Source of the DNA: Micromonospora sp. CP22
Lineage (GTDB): Bacteria > Actinomycetota > Actinomycetes > Mycobacteriales > Micromonosporaceae
Assembly (NCBI RefSeq): GCF_009712475.1
Contig: NZ_VCJO01000003.1
Span: 434,916 to 498,915, forward strand
Direction: 5' to 3'
DNA: 64,000 nucleotides
The translations under genes were made by a program, and so were the position numbers. The notes beneath the pieces were generated by a model. It saw nothing but the letters and a program-made list of their open reading frames with translations, did no database searches and was not told the DNA's origin. Below, piece by piece: positions 44,831 through 54,251 of this stretch (position 1 is the first letter of the stretch; each line of letters begins with the position of its first letter).

Positions 44831-47137
44831 TCAGCGCGAGGTCGACGGAAACTCCTCGAAGTACGCCTCGACCCGCTCCGCGGTCGCCGGCCTGGCCAGC
44901 TCGAATCCCTGGCCGTAGCGGCATCCGGCCCGATGCGCCGCCTCGACCTGATGCGCCGACTCCAGTTCCTCGGCCACCACCTCGAGGCCGAGACGTTCGG
45001 CGACGGTGACGACCACGTCCAGCAGTGGACGGTGCGGGTCACCACCCGCCGTGGCCACCTCCGGGCCGACCTTGAGCAGGTCGATCGGCAGCCGCCGGAG
45101 CTGGGTGAGCGACGCCTGCTCGGCACGGAAGTCGTCGAGCGCCGTCCGGATGCCCATCGACCGCAGCCCGGCCAGCCGGGCCACCACCGTGGGCAGTTCG
45201 GTGGCCACCTTCGGCTCGGCGACCTCGATGACCAACTGGTCCGGCCCGATCCCGTACGCCTCCAGCACCGCCGCCGTGCGGGGTACGAAGTCCGGGGAGG
45301 TGAGTTCCCGGGTGGTCACGTTGACCGCCATCCACAGCCGTCGCCCGCCCACGCTCCAGTCGGCCAACTGTCGGCAGGCCCGGTCGAGCACCCAGACGCC
45401 CAGCTCACCGACGATGTCGAGGTCCTCGGCCACCGGGAGCAGCTCCGCCGGGAACACGGTGCCGAGCACCGGGTTACGCCAGCGCAGCAGCGCCTCCGTA
45501 CCGACCGGAGCCTGGTCGGCCAAGCCGAGCACCGGCTGGTAGACCAGGTCCAACTCGCCCCGGGCGACCGCACCGGGCAGCTCCCGCTCCAGGTCCAGCC
45601 GACGAACCAGCTGCTCCTCCAGGTAGGCGTCGTACCACTCGACCCGGTCCCGACCGAGCTGGGCCGCGCGCCGACGGGCGAGGTCGGCCTGGCGGAGCAG
45701 TTCCTCCGGACGCCCCCGGCCCAACTCGGCCAGCCCGACGCTGGGTCGCGACCGCAGCACCGCCCCGGAGACCTCGTAGGGCCGGCTCAGCGCGGCGAGC
45801 AGCCGGGCGCCCAGCGCGTACGCGATCATCGGTCCCGACCCGCTGATCACCGCGAGCCCACTGCCGGCCAGGTCGAACACCTCGTCCTCGTCGGCCACCA
45901 CGGCTCGGGCCCGGCGGACGGCCTCGGCGGCCACGTCGTCGCGCACCAGGCGGCCGGGCAGCTCGGTGAGATGCAGGTCGACCACGAGCAGTGCGCCGCA
46001 GGCCGGTTCCGAGCGGGCCGCCAGCGCCCGCAGCAGGTCGGCACGTCCGGTCGCGCCGCCCGGACCGGCCGCCGCGGAGGGCGCCGGAGCCGGGTCGGTG
46101 ACCGTCGGCCCGTCCGGCACGGCCGGTGCGGCCCCGAACAGCTCCCGTACCACCAGCGGGGGAACTGCGGCGAGCGCGAGCAGCACCGCCGTAAGGTCCG
46201 GCAGGAAGCCGGCCTGTAGCTGGTAGACGACGGCGACCACCGCCGCGACCGGTGGCAGCACCGCCCGGGGCCAACGCAGCGCGGTCTGCCCGGCCGGCGG
46301 GACCTGGCCCACCTGCCGACCCCCGGCGGCGACCAGCAACACGCCGACCACGAGGGGAGGTACGGCCAGCAGCGCCGCCCGCCCGGCGGCCGGACCGGCC
46401 GGCAGCGCGGCCAGCAGCACCAGGGCGAGGAGGGTCAACGCCGCGCCGCCGCGACAGCGGGCGCTGCCACGGTGCCGGTCCGCCCCGCTCAGCGCGGCCA
46501 ACGCGTCGACGGCGAGCAGGCCCAGGGCCACCGCCACCATCAGCCGAACCGGGGACGTCACACCGGCGTACGGCAGCAGCAGCCAGGCGGTGAGCACCAA
46601 ACAGACACCGGGGGCGACCTGGTCGAGCAGGCGGTGCAGGCGGTCCCGGACCGGCGGACGGGATCGGGGCGACAGGCTGAACAGGCCGCCGACGAGCAGG
46701 GCCGCAGTGCCGACGAGCCCCGCCACGGCGGCGGCCGGGCGGTAACCGGCGGAGGCCAGCGGCAGCACCGCCGCGGTCAGACCGGCGGTCACCACCGCGG
46801 CGTGCAGCAGACCGGCGGCCCGACGGGGCCGCGCCGCGCGTCGACGGGCCAGCCGGCCGACGGACGGGCCTCCGGGGGGCGATTCGGGATTCAGGGTCAG
46901 CCGGGACAACCGCACCCCGGCCAGGGTGGACGCGGCTGCGCTGGCGAGCGCCACCACGGCGAGCGCGGGCACCGGACCGGTCGCACCGAGGACGATCAGC
47001 ACTGCGGCGACCGCGAGGACAGAGATCTCCGGCAGGAGCGGACGGCAGCTCGTGGCACGGAACGGGGCGGCACGGAACACAGGCACGACGTTCGCCTTCG
47101 TGAGGGGGCACTGGGGCGGTACGCGGACGGTGGACAT
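44831..47137 (-). CDS. Degenerate GGDEF-EAL membrane protein
   Basis: 768 aa. About ten membrane helices (residues ~35-325). The GGDEF position reads LAGSGL (~425), so no cyclase activity is expected. The EAL domain keeps GTEALLRWRNP (~547), MAVNVTTREL and LPIDLLKV, but loop 6, normally [10 protein letters not shown], reads DDFRAEQASL and VAEGVE reads VAEELE. This suggests a loss of catalysis and a role as c-di-GMP-binding or signalling scaffold (inference). ATG 47137. Confidence 0.85.
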   Translation of the reverse strand: MSTVRVPPQCPLTKANVVPVFRAAPFRATSCRPLLPEISVLAVAAVLIVLGATGPVPALAVVALASAAASTLAGVRLSRLTLNPESPPGGPSVGRLARRRAARPRRAAGLLHAAVVTAGLTAAVLPLASAGYRPAAAVAGLVGTAALLVGGLFSLSPRSRPPVRDRLHRLLDQVAPGVCLVLTAWLLLPYAGVTSPVRLMVAVALGLLAVDALAALSGADRHRGSARCRGGAALTLLALVLLAALPAGPAAGRAALLAVPPLVVGVLLVAAGGRQVGQVPPAGQTALRWPRAVLPPVAAVVAVVYQLQAGFLPDLTAVLLALAAVPPLVVRELFGAAPAVPDGPTVTDPAPAPSAAAGPGGATGRADLLRALAARSEPACGALLVVDLHLTELPGRLVRDDVAAEAVRRARAVVADEDEVFDLAGSGLAVISGSGPMIAYALGARLLAALSRPYEVSGAVLRSRPSVGLAELGRGRPEELLRQADLARRRAAQLGRDRVEWYDAYLEEQLVRRLDLERELPGAVARGELDLVYQPVLGLADQAPVGTEALLRWRNPVLGTVFPAELLPVAEDLDIVGELGVWVLDRACRQLADWSVGGRRLWMAVNVTTRELTSPDFVPRTAAVLEAYGIGPDQLVIEVAEPKVATELPTVVARLAGLRSMGIRTALDDFRAEQASLTQLRRLPIDLLKVGPEVATAGGDPHRPLLDVVVTVAERLGLEVVAEELESAHQVEAAHRAGCRYGQGFELARPATAERVEAYFEEFPSTSR

Positions 47138-47319
47138 GGTCCACCGCCCACCATCGATGAACGACCATCCCGGCGGTAAGTGACGGTCAATCGACAGTGA
47201 GTTAGGTCACCGCCACTGAGTGTCCCGATCCGGGCACGAACACGTCCGCCCGGGAGGTGTTCCACCCGACGGTCTCGGCCCACCGTTGGCCGTCGCGACC
47301 CGGGTGGGATCATCTGGTC

Positions 47320-47697
47320 ATGCCTCGCACCGACACCGCACGATTCCGGCACAACCAGGCCATCCTGGTCGGGGCGATCGTCGCCACCATCGGCGCTCTC
47401 CCACTGGCCAGTGCCCGCCCCTATCTGCTGCCGGTGCTGCTGGTCCCGGTGGCGGTGGCCGTCTGGGCCTGGCGGGCCGGGACCGACGCCGACGCCCGTG
47501 GACTGCGCGTCCGGGCGCTCGCCGGCGAGCGCCGGATCTCCTGGGAGCAGGTGGTCGAGCTGACCGCCGACCCACGTGGTCGGGCGGTGGCCCAACTCGA
47601 CGACGGCCGCTGGTTCATGCTTCCGGCCGTCCGCCGCGAGGACCTGTCCCGGCTGGCGGCCGCGGCTGGGCGCGCCGCGCCCGACTCGAATCAGTAG
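47320..47697 (+). CDS. Small PH-domain membrane protein
   Basis: 125 aa. Two hydrophobic segments (residues ~13-32 and 38-50), then a bacterial PH-like domain (GLRVRALAGERRISWEQVVELTADPRGR). Matches small actinobacterial PH-domain proteins of unknown role. ATG 47320. Its end overlaps the convergent dehydrogenase gene by 7 bp. Confidence 0.75.
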   Translation: MPRTDTARFRHNQAILVGAIVATIGALPLASARPYLLPVLLVPVAVAVWAWRAGTDADARGLRVRALAGERRISWEQVVELTADPRGRAVAQLDDGRWFMLPAVRREDLSRLAAAAGRAAPDSNQ

Positions 47698-48617
47698 CCG
47701 TCCACCACCACGTTGCGCGGTGGCTCGCCAGCCGCGAACCGTCGGATCTGCTGACCGACCAGGCGGTACGCCCTGGGCAGCAGGCCCCGCACCGAGCCGG
47801 CCACATGTGGCGTGAGCAGCACGTTCGGCATCTCCCAGAGCGGGTGGTCGGCGGGGAGCGGCTCGGGGTCGGTCACGTCCAGAGCGGCGGAGATCCGTCC
47901 GGTGGCAAGCTCGGCGACCAGGACGTCGGTCCGAGCCACCGGCCCTCGGGCGGCGTTCACCAGCAGCGCGCCGTCGCGCATCGCGGCGAGGAACGTCTCG
48001 TCGACCAGCCCGCGGGTCTGCTCGGTCAGCGGCACCAACAGCACCACGACATCGGCCTGCGGCAGAAGGCGCGGCAGTTCGTCGACGCCGTGCACACCCT
48101 GCTCGGGCCGGGCGGTCCGGGCTACCAGCGTGAACTCGACCTCGAACGGCGTCAGCCGGTCCCGCAGCGCGGTGCCGATCGAACCCGCCCCGACGATCAG
48201 CACCCGCTTGCCGGCCAGCTCGTCGGTGGGAGCCACCTCGTCGTACGCCCACTGTCGCCGGGCCTGGGCCCGAGCCATGGCCGGGAACGCGCGCAGCTGG
48301 GACAGGATCGCCGCGACCACCCACTCGGCGGTCGACGGGTCGTGCACCCCACGAGCGTCACAGAGCGTGACACCGGCCGGTACCCGTCCCACCCAGGCGT
48401 CCGCACCGGCCGAGAGCAGCTGCACCACCGCCAGGTCAGGCAGCTCGTGCAGCAGCGCCACGGCCTCCCCACCGGCCAGGAAGGGCGGTACCCAGAACCG
48501 GACGCCGGCCACCGGTGAGGGCAGCTTCGCCGGATCCTCCATCGTCTCGACGGTGACCTCCGGCGGCAGCTCGCCGAGCAAGGCGTGGCCGGCCTCGTGC
48601 GGAATCCATACCTTCAC
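47691..48617 (-). CDS. D-isomer-specific 2-hydroxyacid dehydrogenase
   Basis: 308 aa, NAD(P)-dependent oxidoreductase. Nucleotide loop VLIVGAGSIGTALRDRL; catalytic Arg (NAARGPVARTDVLV), Glu (LDVTDPEPLPADHPLW) and His (NVLLTPHVAGS) are all present. Closest in feel to GhrA/hydroxypyruvate-reductase-like members; substrate unproven. GTG 48617. Confidence 0.88.
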   Translation of the reverse strand: MKVWIPHEAGHALLGELPPEVTVETMEDPAKLPSPVAGVRFWVPPFLAGGEAVALLHELPDLAVVQLLSAGADAWVGRVPAGVTLCDARGVHDPSTAEWVVAAILSQLRAFPAMARAQARRQWAYDEVAPTDELAGKRVLIVGAGSIGTALRDRLTPFEVEFTLVARTARPEQGVHGVDELPRLLPQADVVVLLVPLTEQTRGLVDETFLAAMRDGALLVNAARGPVARTDVLVAELATGRISAALDVTDPEPLPADHPLWEMPNVLLTPHVAGSVRGLLPRAYRLVGQQIRRFAAGEPPRNVVVDGY

Positions 48618-48715
48618 CTCGCCGACGATAGGCGTCCAGACGGGCCGACCAGCCGATGGGGGTCGGCCCGCCTGGCCTTCCACGGGGCGGGGCCGGGCGG
48701 GCTACTCTGGGGCGG

Positions 48716-49879
48716 GTGAGCGCTCCCCCGTACCTCCGCGCCCGTCAGGTCCGAGCCGCCCTCGTGGCGGCCTGCGCGACGTTGCTGCTCGTCGCCAGCG
48801 GTTGCAGTCTCGGGGATCCGGAACCCGACCCGGCCGGCGAGCCGCCGAACCTGCCCCGCCCCACCCTCACCCCGGGCAACGGCGACCAGGAGGTCGTCAC
48901 CACCGTGCTCGCCCAGGGGTTGCGGGTGCCGTGGGGGATCGCCTTCCTGCCGGACGGCGGCGCTCTGGTCACCGAACGTGACAGTGGCCGCATCGTCCAG
49001 GTCGGGCCCGAGTCGACCAAGGACGGTCTGAAGGTCACCGAGGTGCAGACCATCGAGGATGTGACCGCCGGCGGCGAGGGTGGTCTGCTGGGCATCGCGG
49101 TGTCTCCGGAGTTCGCCCAGAACCGCACCGTCTTCGTCTACTACACCGCCGAGCGGGACAACCGGGTGGCCCGACTGCGGCTCGGTGAGGCGCCGACTCC
49201 GATTCTCACCGGCATCCCCAAGGCCGGCATCCACAACGGCGGCGGCCTGGCGTTCGGCCCCGACGGGCACCTCTACGTCAGCACCGGCGACGCCGGGGAG
49301 ACCGACCAGTCGCAGGACGTCAAGCAGCTCGGGGGCAAGATCCTGCGAATCACGCCGGAGGGGAAGCCGGCCCCCGGGAACCCCTTCCCGAACTCCCCGG
49401 TCTGGTCCCTCGGCCACCGCAACGTGCAGGGCATCGCCTGGGCCGGTGAACGGATGTACGCCGTCGAGTTCGGCCAGAACACCTGGGACGAGATCAACCA
49501 GATCACCAAGGGCAAGAACTACGGCTGGCCCGAGGTCGAGGGGCGCGAGGGCGACAAGCGGTACGTGGATCCGATCGTGCAGTGGTCGACCGACGAGGCG
49601 TCCTGCTCCGGCCTGGCCGCGACGGAACGGATGCTCGCCACCGCCTGCCTGCGCGGTCAGCGACTCTGGCTGGTCGAGCTGACCGAGACCGGCACGGTCC
49701 TCGGTCAACCGCAGGAACTGCTGACCGAGCGGTACGGGCGACTGCGGGCGATCGCCGCCGCCCCGGACGGCTCGCTCTGGGTCAGCACCTCCAACCACGA
49801 CGGGCGTGGTCGGCCGGTACCCGAGGACGACCGGTTGCTGCGCCTCGTCTTCTCCGGTGGCGGTGCCGGACGCAGCTGA
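48716..49879 (+). CDS. PQQ-dependent sugar dehydrogenase-like lipoprotein
   Basis: 387 aa. Lipobox LLVASGC near residue 30, a short Pro-rich linker, then a six-bladed propeller of the GSDH (glucose/sorbosone dehydrogenase) family: [67 protein letters not shown] and [12 protein letters not shown] lipid-anchored extracytoplasmic aldose dehydrogenase is likely. No PQQ synthesis genes are in the window. GTG 48716; TACTCT lies 8 nt upstream. Confidence 0.9.
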   Translation: MSAPPYLRARQVRAALVAACATLLLVASGCSLGDPEPDPAGEPPNLPRPTLTPGNGDQEVVTTVLAQGLRVPWGIAFLPDGGALVTERDSGRIVQVGPESTKDGLKVTEVQTIEDVTAGGEGGLLGIAVSPEFAQNRTVFVYYTAERDNRVARLRLGEAPTPILTGIPKAGIHNGGGLAFGPDGHLYVSTGDAGETDQSQDVKQLGGKILRITPEGKPAPGNPFPNSPVWSLGHRNVQGIAWAGERMYAVEFGQNTWDEINQITKGKNYGWPEVEGREGDKRYVDPIVQWSTDEASCSGLAATERMLATACLRGQRLWLVELTETGTVLGQPQELLTERYGRLRAIAAAPDGSLWVSTSNHDGRGRPVPEDDRLLRLVFSGGGAGRS

Positions 49880-49945
49880 CGCGGTCACCCGACCCGTCAT
49901 CACAGGTTTGCCAAGATCCTTCGTCGGGCAGGTCAGAATCTCAGC

Positions 49946-51538
49946 ATGGACGGTCAGCAGAACGAGGAGCCGCGCCGCGATCGGGACGGGGAAACCCCCA
50001 CCGGTCGGCCGCGCCGCTTCCCCTCGATGCGACGCATCGCCGTACCGCGTCGTGATGGGGGGCGACGTCGATGGCCGCACCGCCTCGGCGTGGCCGGTGC
50101 CGTCCTGGCCGTCACGCTGGTCGGTGTGTTCGCCGGTGTCGTAGCGGGCGGAAACGTGGGCACCGACATCGGGCCGTTCCAGGCCCGGCTGTCCGTGTCG
50201 CCCTCGACCACCGGCGGCACCACCGTCAACATCCCGCCGCTGGGTTCGCTGATGCTCCGCAGCCACGACGGGCCGACCCACCTGACCGTGCAGTTGGGCG
50301 CGCTGGACCAGAGCCGCGTCGAGGCGCTGATCGACGATCCGGCGAGCCTCAACCGGGCCACCCAGTCGGCCGTCGACGAGGTCCGGGAGGGGGTGATGCG
50401 GCTCGGGCTACGGACGATCGGCTCCTGCGTACTCACCACCCTGGTGTTGGCGCTGCTGGTGTTCCGCGACACCCGCCGGGCCGCCTGGGCCGGTGGCCTG
50501 GCGCTGTTGATCACGGCCGGAAGTCTGGGCACCGCCGCGGCGACCATCCGGCCCCAGTCGATCGAGGAGCCCCGGTACGAGGGACTGCTGGTCAACGCCC
50601 CGGCGATCGTCGGCGACGTACGCAAGATCGCCGACGACTACACCCGGTACGCCGAGCAGCTCCAACGTCTCATCGGCAACGTCACCCAGCTGTACACGAC
50701 GGTGTCGGCGCTGCCGGTGTACGAACCGGAGCCGGGCACCACCCGGGTACTGCACATCTCCGACCTGCACCTCAACCCGAGCGCCTGGCAGCTCATCCGG
50801 ACCGTCACGGAGCAGTTCGGCATCGACGTGGTGGTCGACACCGGCGACATCACCGACTGGGGCAGCGAGCCGGAGGCGTCCTACGTCGGATCGATCAGCC
50901 TGCTCGAAAAGCCGTACGTGTACATCCGGGGCAACCACGACTCGGGCCGTACGGCGGCGGCGGTGGCCCGTCAGCCCAACGCGATCGTGCTGGACAACAC
51001 CACGACCACGGTCGCCGGGCTCACCATCGCCGGGATCGGCGATCCCCGGTTCACCCCGGACAAGAGCACCTCGCCGGCCAGCGGCGGGTTGAGCCAACCC
51101 ACCGCCGATCAGCTGATCAGCAACGGTGAGAAGCTCGCCGCGACCATCCGCAGCTCGCCCCGGCCGGTCGACATCGCACTGGTGCACGACCCCGCCTCCG
51201 CCGGCCCGCTCTCCGGCACCTGCCCGCTGGTGCTCGCCGGGCACACCCACGACCGGCAGCTCAACACGCTGCCGGAGGTGCCCGGCCAGCAGACCACCAC
51301 GCTGATGGTGCAGGGTTCCACCGGCGGTGCCGGGCTGCGCGGGCTGGAAAGCGACGAGCCGACCCCGCTGGCGATGACGGTGCTCTACTTCGACCAGGAG
51401 AAGCGGCTCCAGGCGTACGACGACATCACCGTCGGCGGCACCGGCCAGGCCCAGGTGAATCTCGAACGTACCGTCATCGCCCCACCCCCCACCTCCCCCC
51501 AAACCACCCCCACCCCAACCCCCACCCCCACCCGCTAA
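49946..51538 (+). CDS. Membrane-bound calcineurin-like metallophosphoesterase
   Basis: 530 aa. Helices near residues 48-70 and 153-200, then a phosphoesterase domain with all five metal motifs: HISDLHLN, DTGDITD, RGNHDSG, LVHDP, AGHTHDRQ. The catalytic domain is predicted to face the cytosol or outside depending on helix count. The C-terminus ends in a Pro/Thr tail (TPTPTPTPTR). Substrate unknown. ATG 49946. Confidence 0.9.
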   Translation: MDGQQNEEPRRDRDGETPTGRPRRFPSMRRIAVPRRDGGRRRWPHRLGVAGAVLAVTLVGVFAGVVAGGNVGTDIGPFQARLSVSPSTTGGTTVNIPPLGSLMLRSHDGPTHLTVQLGALDQSRVEALIDDPASLNRATQSAVDEVREGVMRLGLRTIGSCVLTTLVLALLVFRDTRRAAWAGGLALLITAGSLGTAAATIRPQSIEEPRYEGLLVNAPAIVGDVRKIADDYTRYAEQLQRLIGNVTQLYTTVSALPVYEPEPGTTRVLHISDLHLNPSAWQLIRTVTEQFGIDVVVDTGDITDWGSEPEASYVGSISLLEKPYVYIRGNHDSGRTAAAVARQPNAIVLDNTTTTVAGLTIAGIGDPRFTPDKSTSPASGGLSQPTADQLISNGEKLAATIRSSPRPVDIALVHDPASAGPLSGTCPLVLAGHTHDRQLNTLPEVPGQQTTTLMVQGSTGGAGLRGLESDEPTPLAMTVLYFDQEKRLQAYDDITVGGTGQAQVNLERTVIAPPPTSPQTTPTPTPTPTR

Positions 51539-51742
51539 CCCCCCCACCCCGTTACCTCCCACCCCCCACCCCCCGCGCCCCCGCGCCCCCCTCTAGCCCC
51601 GGTGATCAAGAAGTTTTGGTCACGGAGAGCGCTCCACGGTGACCAAAACTTCTTGATCACCGGGGCGGGCACGGCGCGGGGGGCCGGGGGGTGCGGGGCG
51701 GGGGGCGGGGGGGGCGGGGGGGGCGGGGGGTGCGGGGGGCTG
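51539..51742. other. C-run / inverted repeat / G-run spacer
   Basis: Immediately after the phosphoesterase stop the plus strand is almost pure C with few A/T up to 51600. Then comes the inverted repeat, and 51661-51742 is almost pure G. The whole spacer therefore has near mirror-complementary composition and could extend the hairpin or form G-quadruplexes on the plus strand (51680-51740). Confidence 0.7.
51597..51665. repeat. Long inverted repeat, copy 2 (27-bp perfect arms)
   Basis: Arms 51597-51623 and 51639-51665 are exact reverse complements with a 15-nt spacer. They share the core TGATCAAGAAGTTTTGGTCA with the repeat at 5194-5260. It lies between two convergent genes, so a bidirectional terminator role is plausible. 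Confidence 0.85.
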
Positions 51743-54112
51743 TTAGCGGAGGGAGAGGGCGGCTAGGGCGGCGTTGACGATGCTGCCGGGGAGCAGGTCG
51801 TGCAGGTCGTAGAGGTCGGAGACGGTGCCGGACTGGCCGAACTCGTCGACGCCGAGCGGAACGGCGGGAGCGCCGACCGCCGAGCCGAGCCAGGCCATGG
51901 CGTGCGAGGCGGCGTCGTGCACGGTGACCACCGGCACCCGGTCGGCGAAGGCGGACCGCAGCGCGCCGGGCACGCTCGGCACGGTCGCCGTGCGTACGCC
52001 CTGACGCAGGGTGCGCTGCCAGGCCCGGTACAGCCGGTCCAGGCTGGTCACGTCGACGACGTGGGCGGCGACCCCCTCGTCGGCCAGTTCCGCCGCGGCG
52101 GCCAGCACCTCGGGCAGCACCGCCCCGGAGGCGGCCAGCTGCACCGTCGGCGCGTCGGCCAGGTGCGGGTACGCCTGGTGGGCGTCGACCAGTCGGTACG
52201 CCCCGGCCAGCACCTGCCGACGCAGCACCGCGTCGCCGAGGCGGGCCCGCGCCGCCTCGAACGGCGCCTGGTCCACCGGCCGGGTGCTCAGCCGGAAGTA
52301 GTACGCCCCGTCCTCGGCCGGCACCGCTGTCGGTGTCGACCGGGTCGCGCCGGCGATGTGCCCGAACGCGTCGCAGAGCAGCCAGTCGAGGCTGGCCGCG
52401 TACGCGGGTTCGACGAAGGTCACCCCGGGCAGTTCCAGGCCCACGCTCGCGGTGATGGTCGACTGGTGGGCGCCACCCTCCGGGGCGAGGGTGATCCCGG
52501 ACGGGGTGCCGGCGACGACGAACCGGGAACCCGAGTAGGTGCCGTAGAGGAAGGCGTCCAGCCCGCGCAGCACGAACGGGTCGTAGACGGTGCCGACCGG
52601 CAGCAGCGGCTGCCCGGACAGGTCCCACGCCAGGCCGAGCTGGCCGAGCAGCAGGAACAGATTCATCTCGGAGATGCCCAGCTCGATGTGCTGGCCCTCA
52701 GGGCTCTCCGTCCAGCGCAGCATCCGGTCCGACGACCAGGAACGCTGGGCGGTCGGGGCGAACACCCCGGTCTTGTTGATGAATCCGGCCAGGTTGGTGG
52801 AGGTGGCCACGTCCGGCGCGGTGGTGACGAGATACCGACCGACCTGCGGGTCGCGAGCCAGGTCGACCAGCACCCGACCGAAGACCTCCTGGGTGGAGAT
52901 CGGCTTGTTGGCGCGTACGTTCGTGCTCTGCGGGACGGCGACCCCGAGCGCACGCTCGCGGGGCGCGCGGGACAGTGCCTCGCGACGCTGCCCGGCCCGG
53001 ATCCCGGCCGGCGACGCCGGGTCGAGACGGTCCCACTCGGTGTCCCGGGTCAACCCCTGCGCGGCGCGCAACGCGTCGACCTGTTCGCGGGTCAACAGCG
53101 CAGAGTGGTTGCGCGGGTTACCGGCGATCGGCAACCCCCACCCCTTGACGGTGTACGCGAACACCACGCTCGGCCGGTCGGTCACCGCGTCACACTGGGC
53201 GTACGCGTCCAGCATCGCCGCCAGGTCGTGCCCGCCCAGGTCGGTGACGAGCGGGCCAAGGTCCTCGTCGGAGACGTCGGTCAGCAACGCCTCGACGCCC
53301 TCGGGTGCCCCGTCCAGGAACTGCTTGCGCAGTGCCGGCCCGGTCAGCCCGAACAACGACTGGTACTGCTCGTTCGGCATCGCGTCGATCCAGTCGCGCA
53401 GCACCGACCCGCCCGGCCGGTCGTACGCCTCGGCGAGCCGCCGACCGTACTTCACCTCGACCACGTGCCAGCCGGCGGCCTCGAACTGGCCGCGCCACTG
53501 GTCGATGCGTACCCCGGGGACGACCCGGTCCAGCGACTGACGGTTGAAGTCGACCACCCACATCACGTTGCCCAGCCCGGTGGTCGCCGGGTCGGCGACG
53601 GCCTCCCAGATGTTGCCCTCGTCCAGCTCGGCGTCACCGATCAGGGCGACGAACCGGGAGTGCGGACGCGCCCCGAAGTGGGCGTCGACGTAGCGCCGGG
53701 TCACCGCGGCGAACAGCGGCGCGGCGGCACCGAGCCCCACCGAACCGGTGGAGAAGTCCACCTCGTCCGGGTCCTTCGTCCGCGACGGGTACGACTGGAG
53801 CCCGCCGCGCGCCCGCAGCCGGGGCAGGTACGACCGGTCCAGGTTGCCCAGCAGGTACTGGATGGCGTGGAAGACCGGAGAGGCGTGCGGTTTCACCGCG
53901 ACCCGGTCCTCGGCGTCCAGGTGGGCGAACCACAGCGCGGTCATCGCGGTGACCAGCGAGGCGCTCGACGCCTGGTGCCCGCCGACCTTCACCCCGTCGC
54001 CGGTACCGCGATCGTGGTTGGCCGCGTCCACGATCCGCGTCGCGAGCCACAGCACCCGCCGCTGGATCTCGTCAAGGACATCGAGGTCGTGCTGGTTCAC
54101 GGTCAACTCCAT
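51743..54112 (-). CDS. Transketolase-type ThDP enzyme (pyruvate dehydrogenase E1/AceE-like)
   Basis: 789 aa. GGHQASSASLVTAMTALWFAHL and the ThDP motif IGDAELDEGNIWEAVADPATTGLGNVMWVVDFNRQ, read in pieces, follow AceE; GGAHQSTITASVGLELPGVTFVEPA, HIELGISEMNLF and the C-terminal VVTVHDAASHAMAWLGS complete three transketolase-like domains. It is shorter than standard AceE (~885-930 aa) and no E2/E3 genes are adjacent, so it may be a paralogue with another acceptor. ATG 54112 is the earliest start compatible with the conserved region; ribosome site weak. Confidence 0.83.
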   Translation of the reverse strand: MELTVNQHDLDVLDEIQRRVLWLATRIVDAANHDRGTGDGVKVGGHQASSASLVTAMTALWFAHLDAEDRVAVKPHASPVFHAIQYLLGNLDRSYLPRLRARGGLQSYPSRTKDPDEVDFSTGSVGLGAAAPLFAAVTRRYVDAHFGARPHSRFVALIGDAELDEGNIWEAVADPATTGLGNVMWVVDFNRQSLDRVVPGVRIDQWRGQFEAAGWHVVEVKYGRRLAEAYDRPGGSVLRDWIDAMPNEQYQSLFGLTGPALRKQFLDGAPEGVEALLTDVSDEDLGPLVTDLGGHDLAAMLDAYAQCDAVTDRPSVVFAYTVKGWGLPIAGNPRNHSALLTREQVDALRAAQGLTRDTEWDRLDPASPAGIRAGQRREALSRAPRERALGVAVPQSTNVRANKPISTQEVFGRVLVDLARDPQVGRYLVTTAPDVATSTNLAGFINKTGVFAPTAQRSWSSDRMLRWTESPEGQHIELGISEMNLFLLLGQLGLAWDLSGQPLLPVGTVYDPFVLRGLDAFLYGTYSGSRFVVAGTPSGITLAPEGGAHQSTITASVGLELPGVTFVEPAYAASLDWLLCDAFGHIAGATRSTPTAVPAEDGAYYFRLSTRPVDQAPFEAARARLGDAVLRRQVLAGAYRLVDAHQAYPHLADAPTVQLAASGAVLPEVLAAAAELADEGVAAHVVDVTSLDRLYRAWQRTLRQGVRTATVPSVPGALRSAFADRVPVVTVHDAASHAMAWLGSAVGAPAVPLGVDEFGQSGTVSDLYDLHDLLPGSIVNAALAALSLR

Positions 54113-54251
54113 CCGGGCGTCGCCGTTGACGCCCTCGCCGGGGTGGTGCCGGTCCCGCCCGCCGGGCGGGACCACGGGCCGCCGCCGGGTCACGACGGCG
54201 GCCTCGGAGAACCCGGCCCTGAAGCGCGTCCAGGACCGGGTTGCGGAGCGC

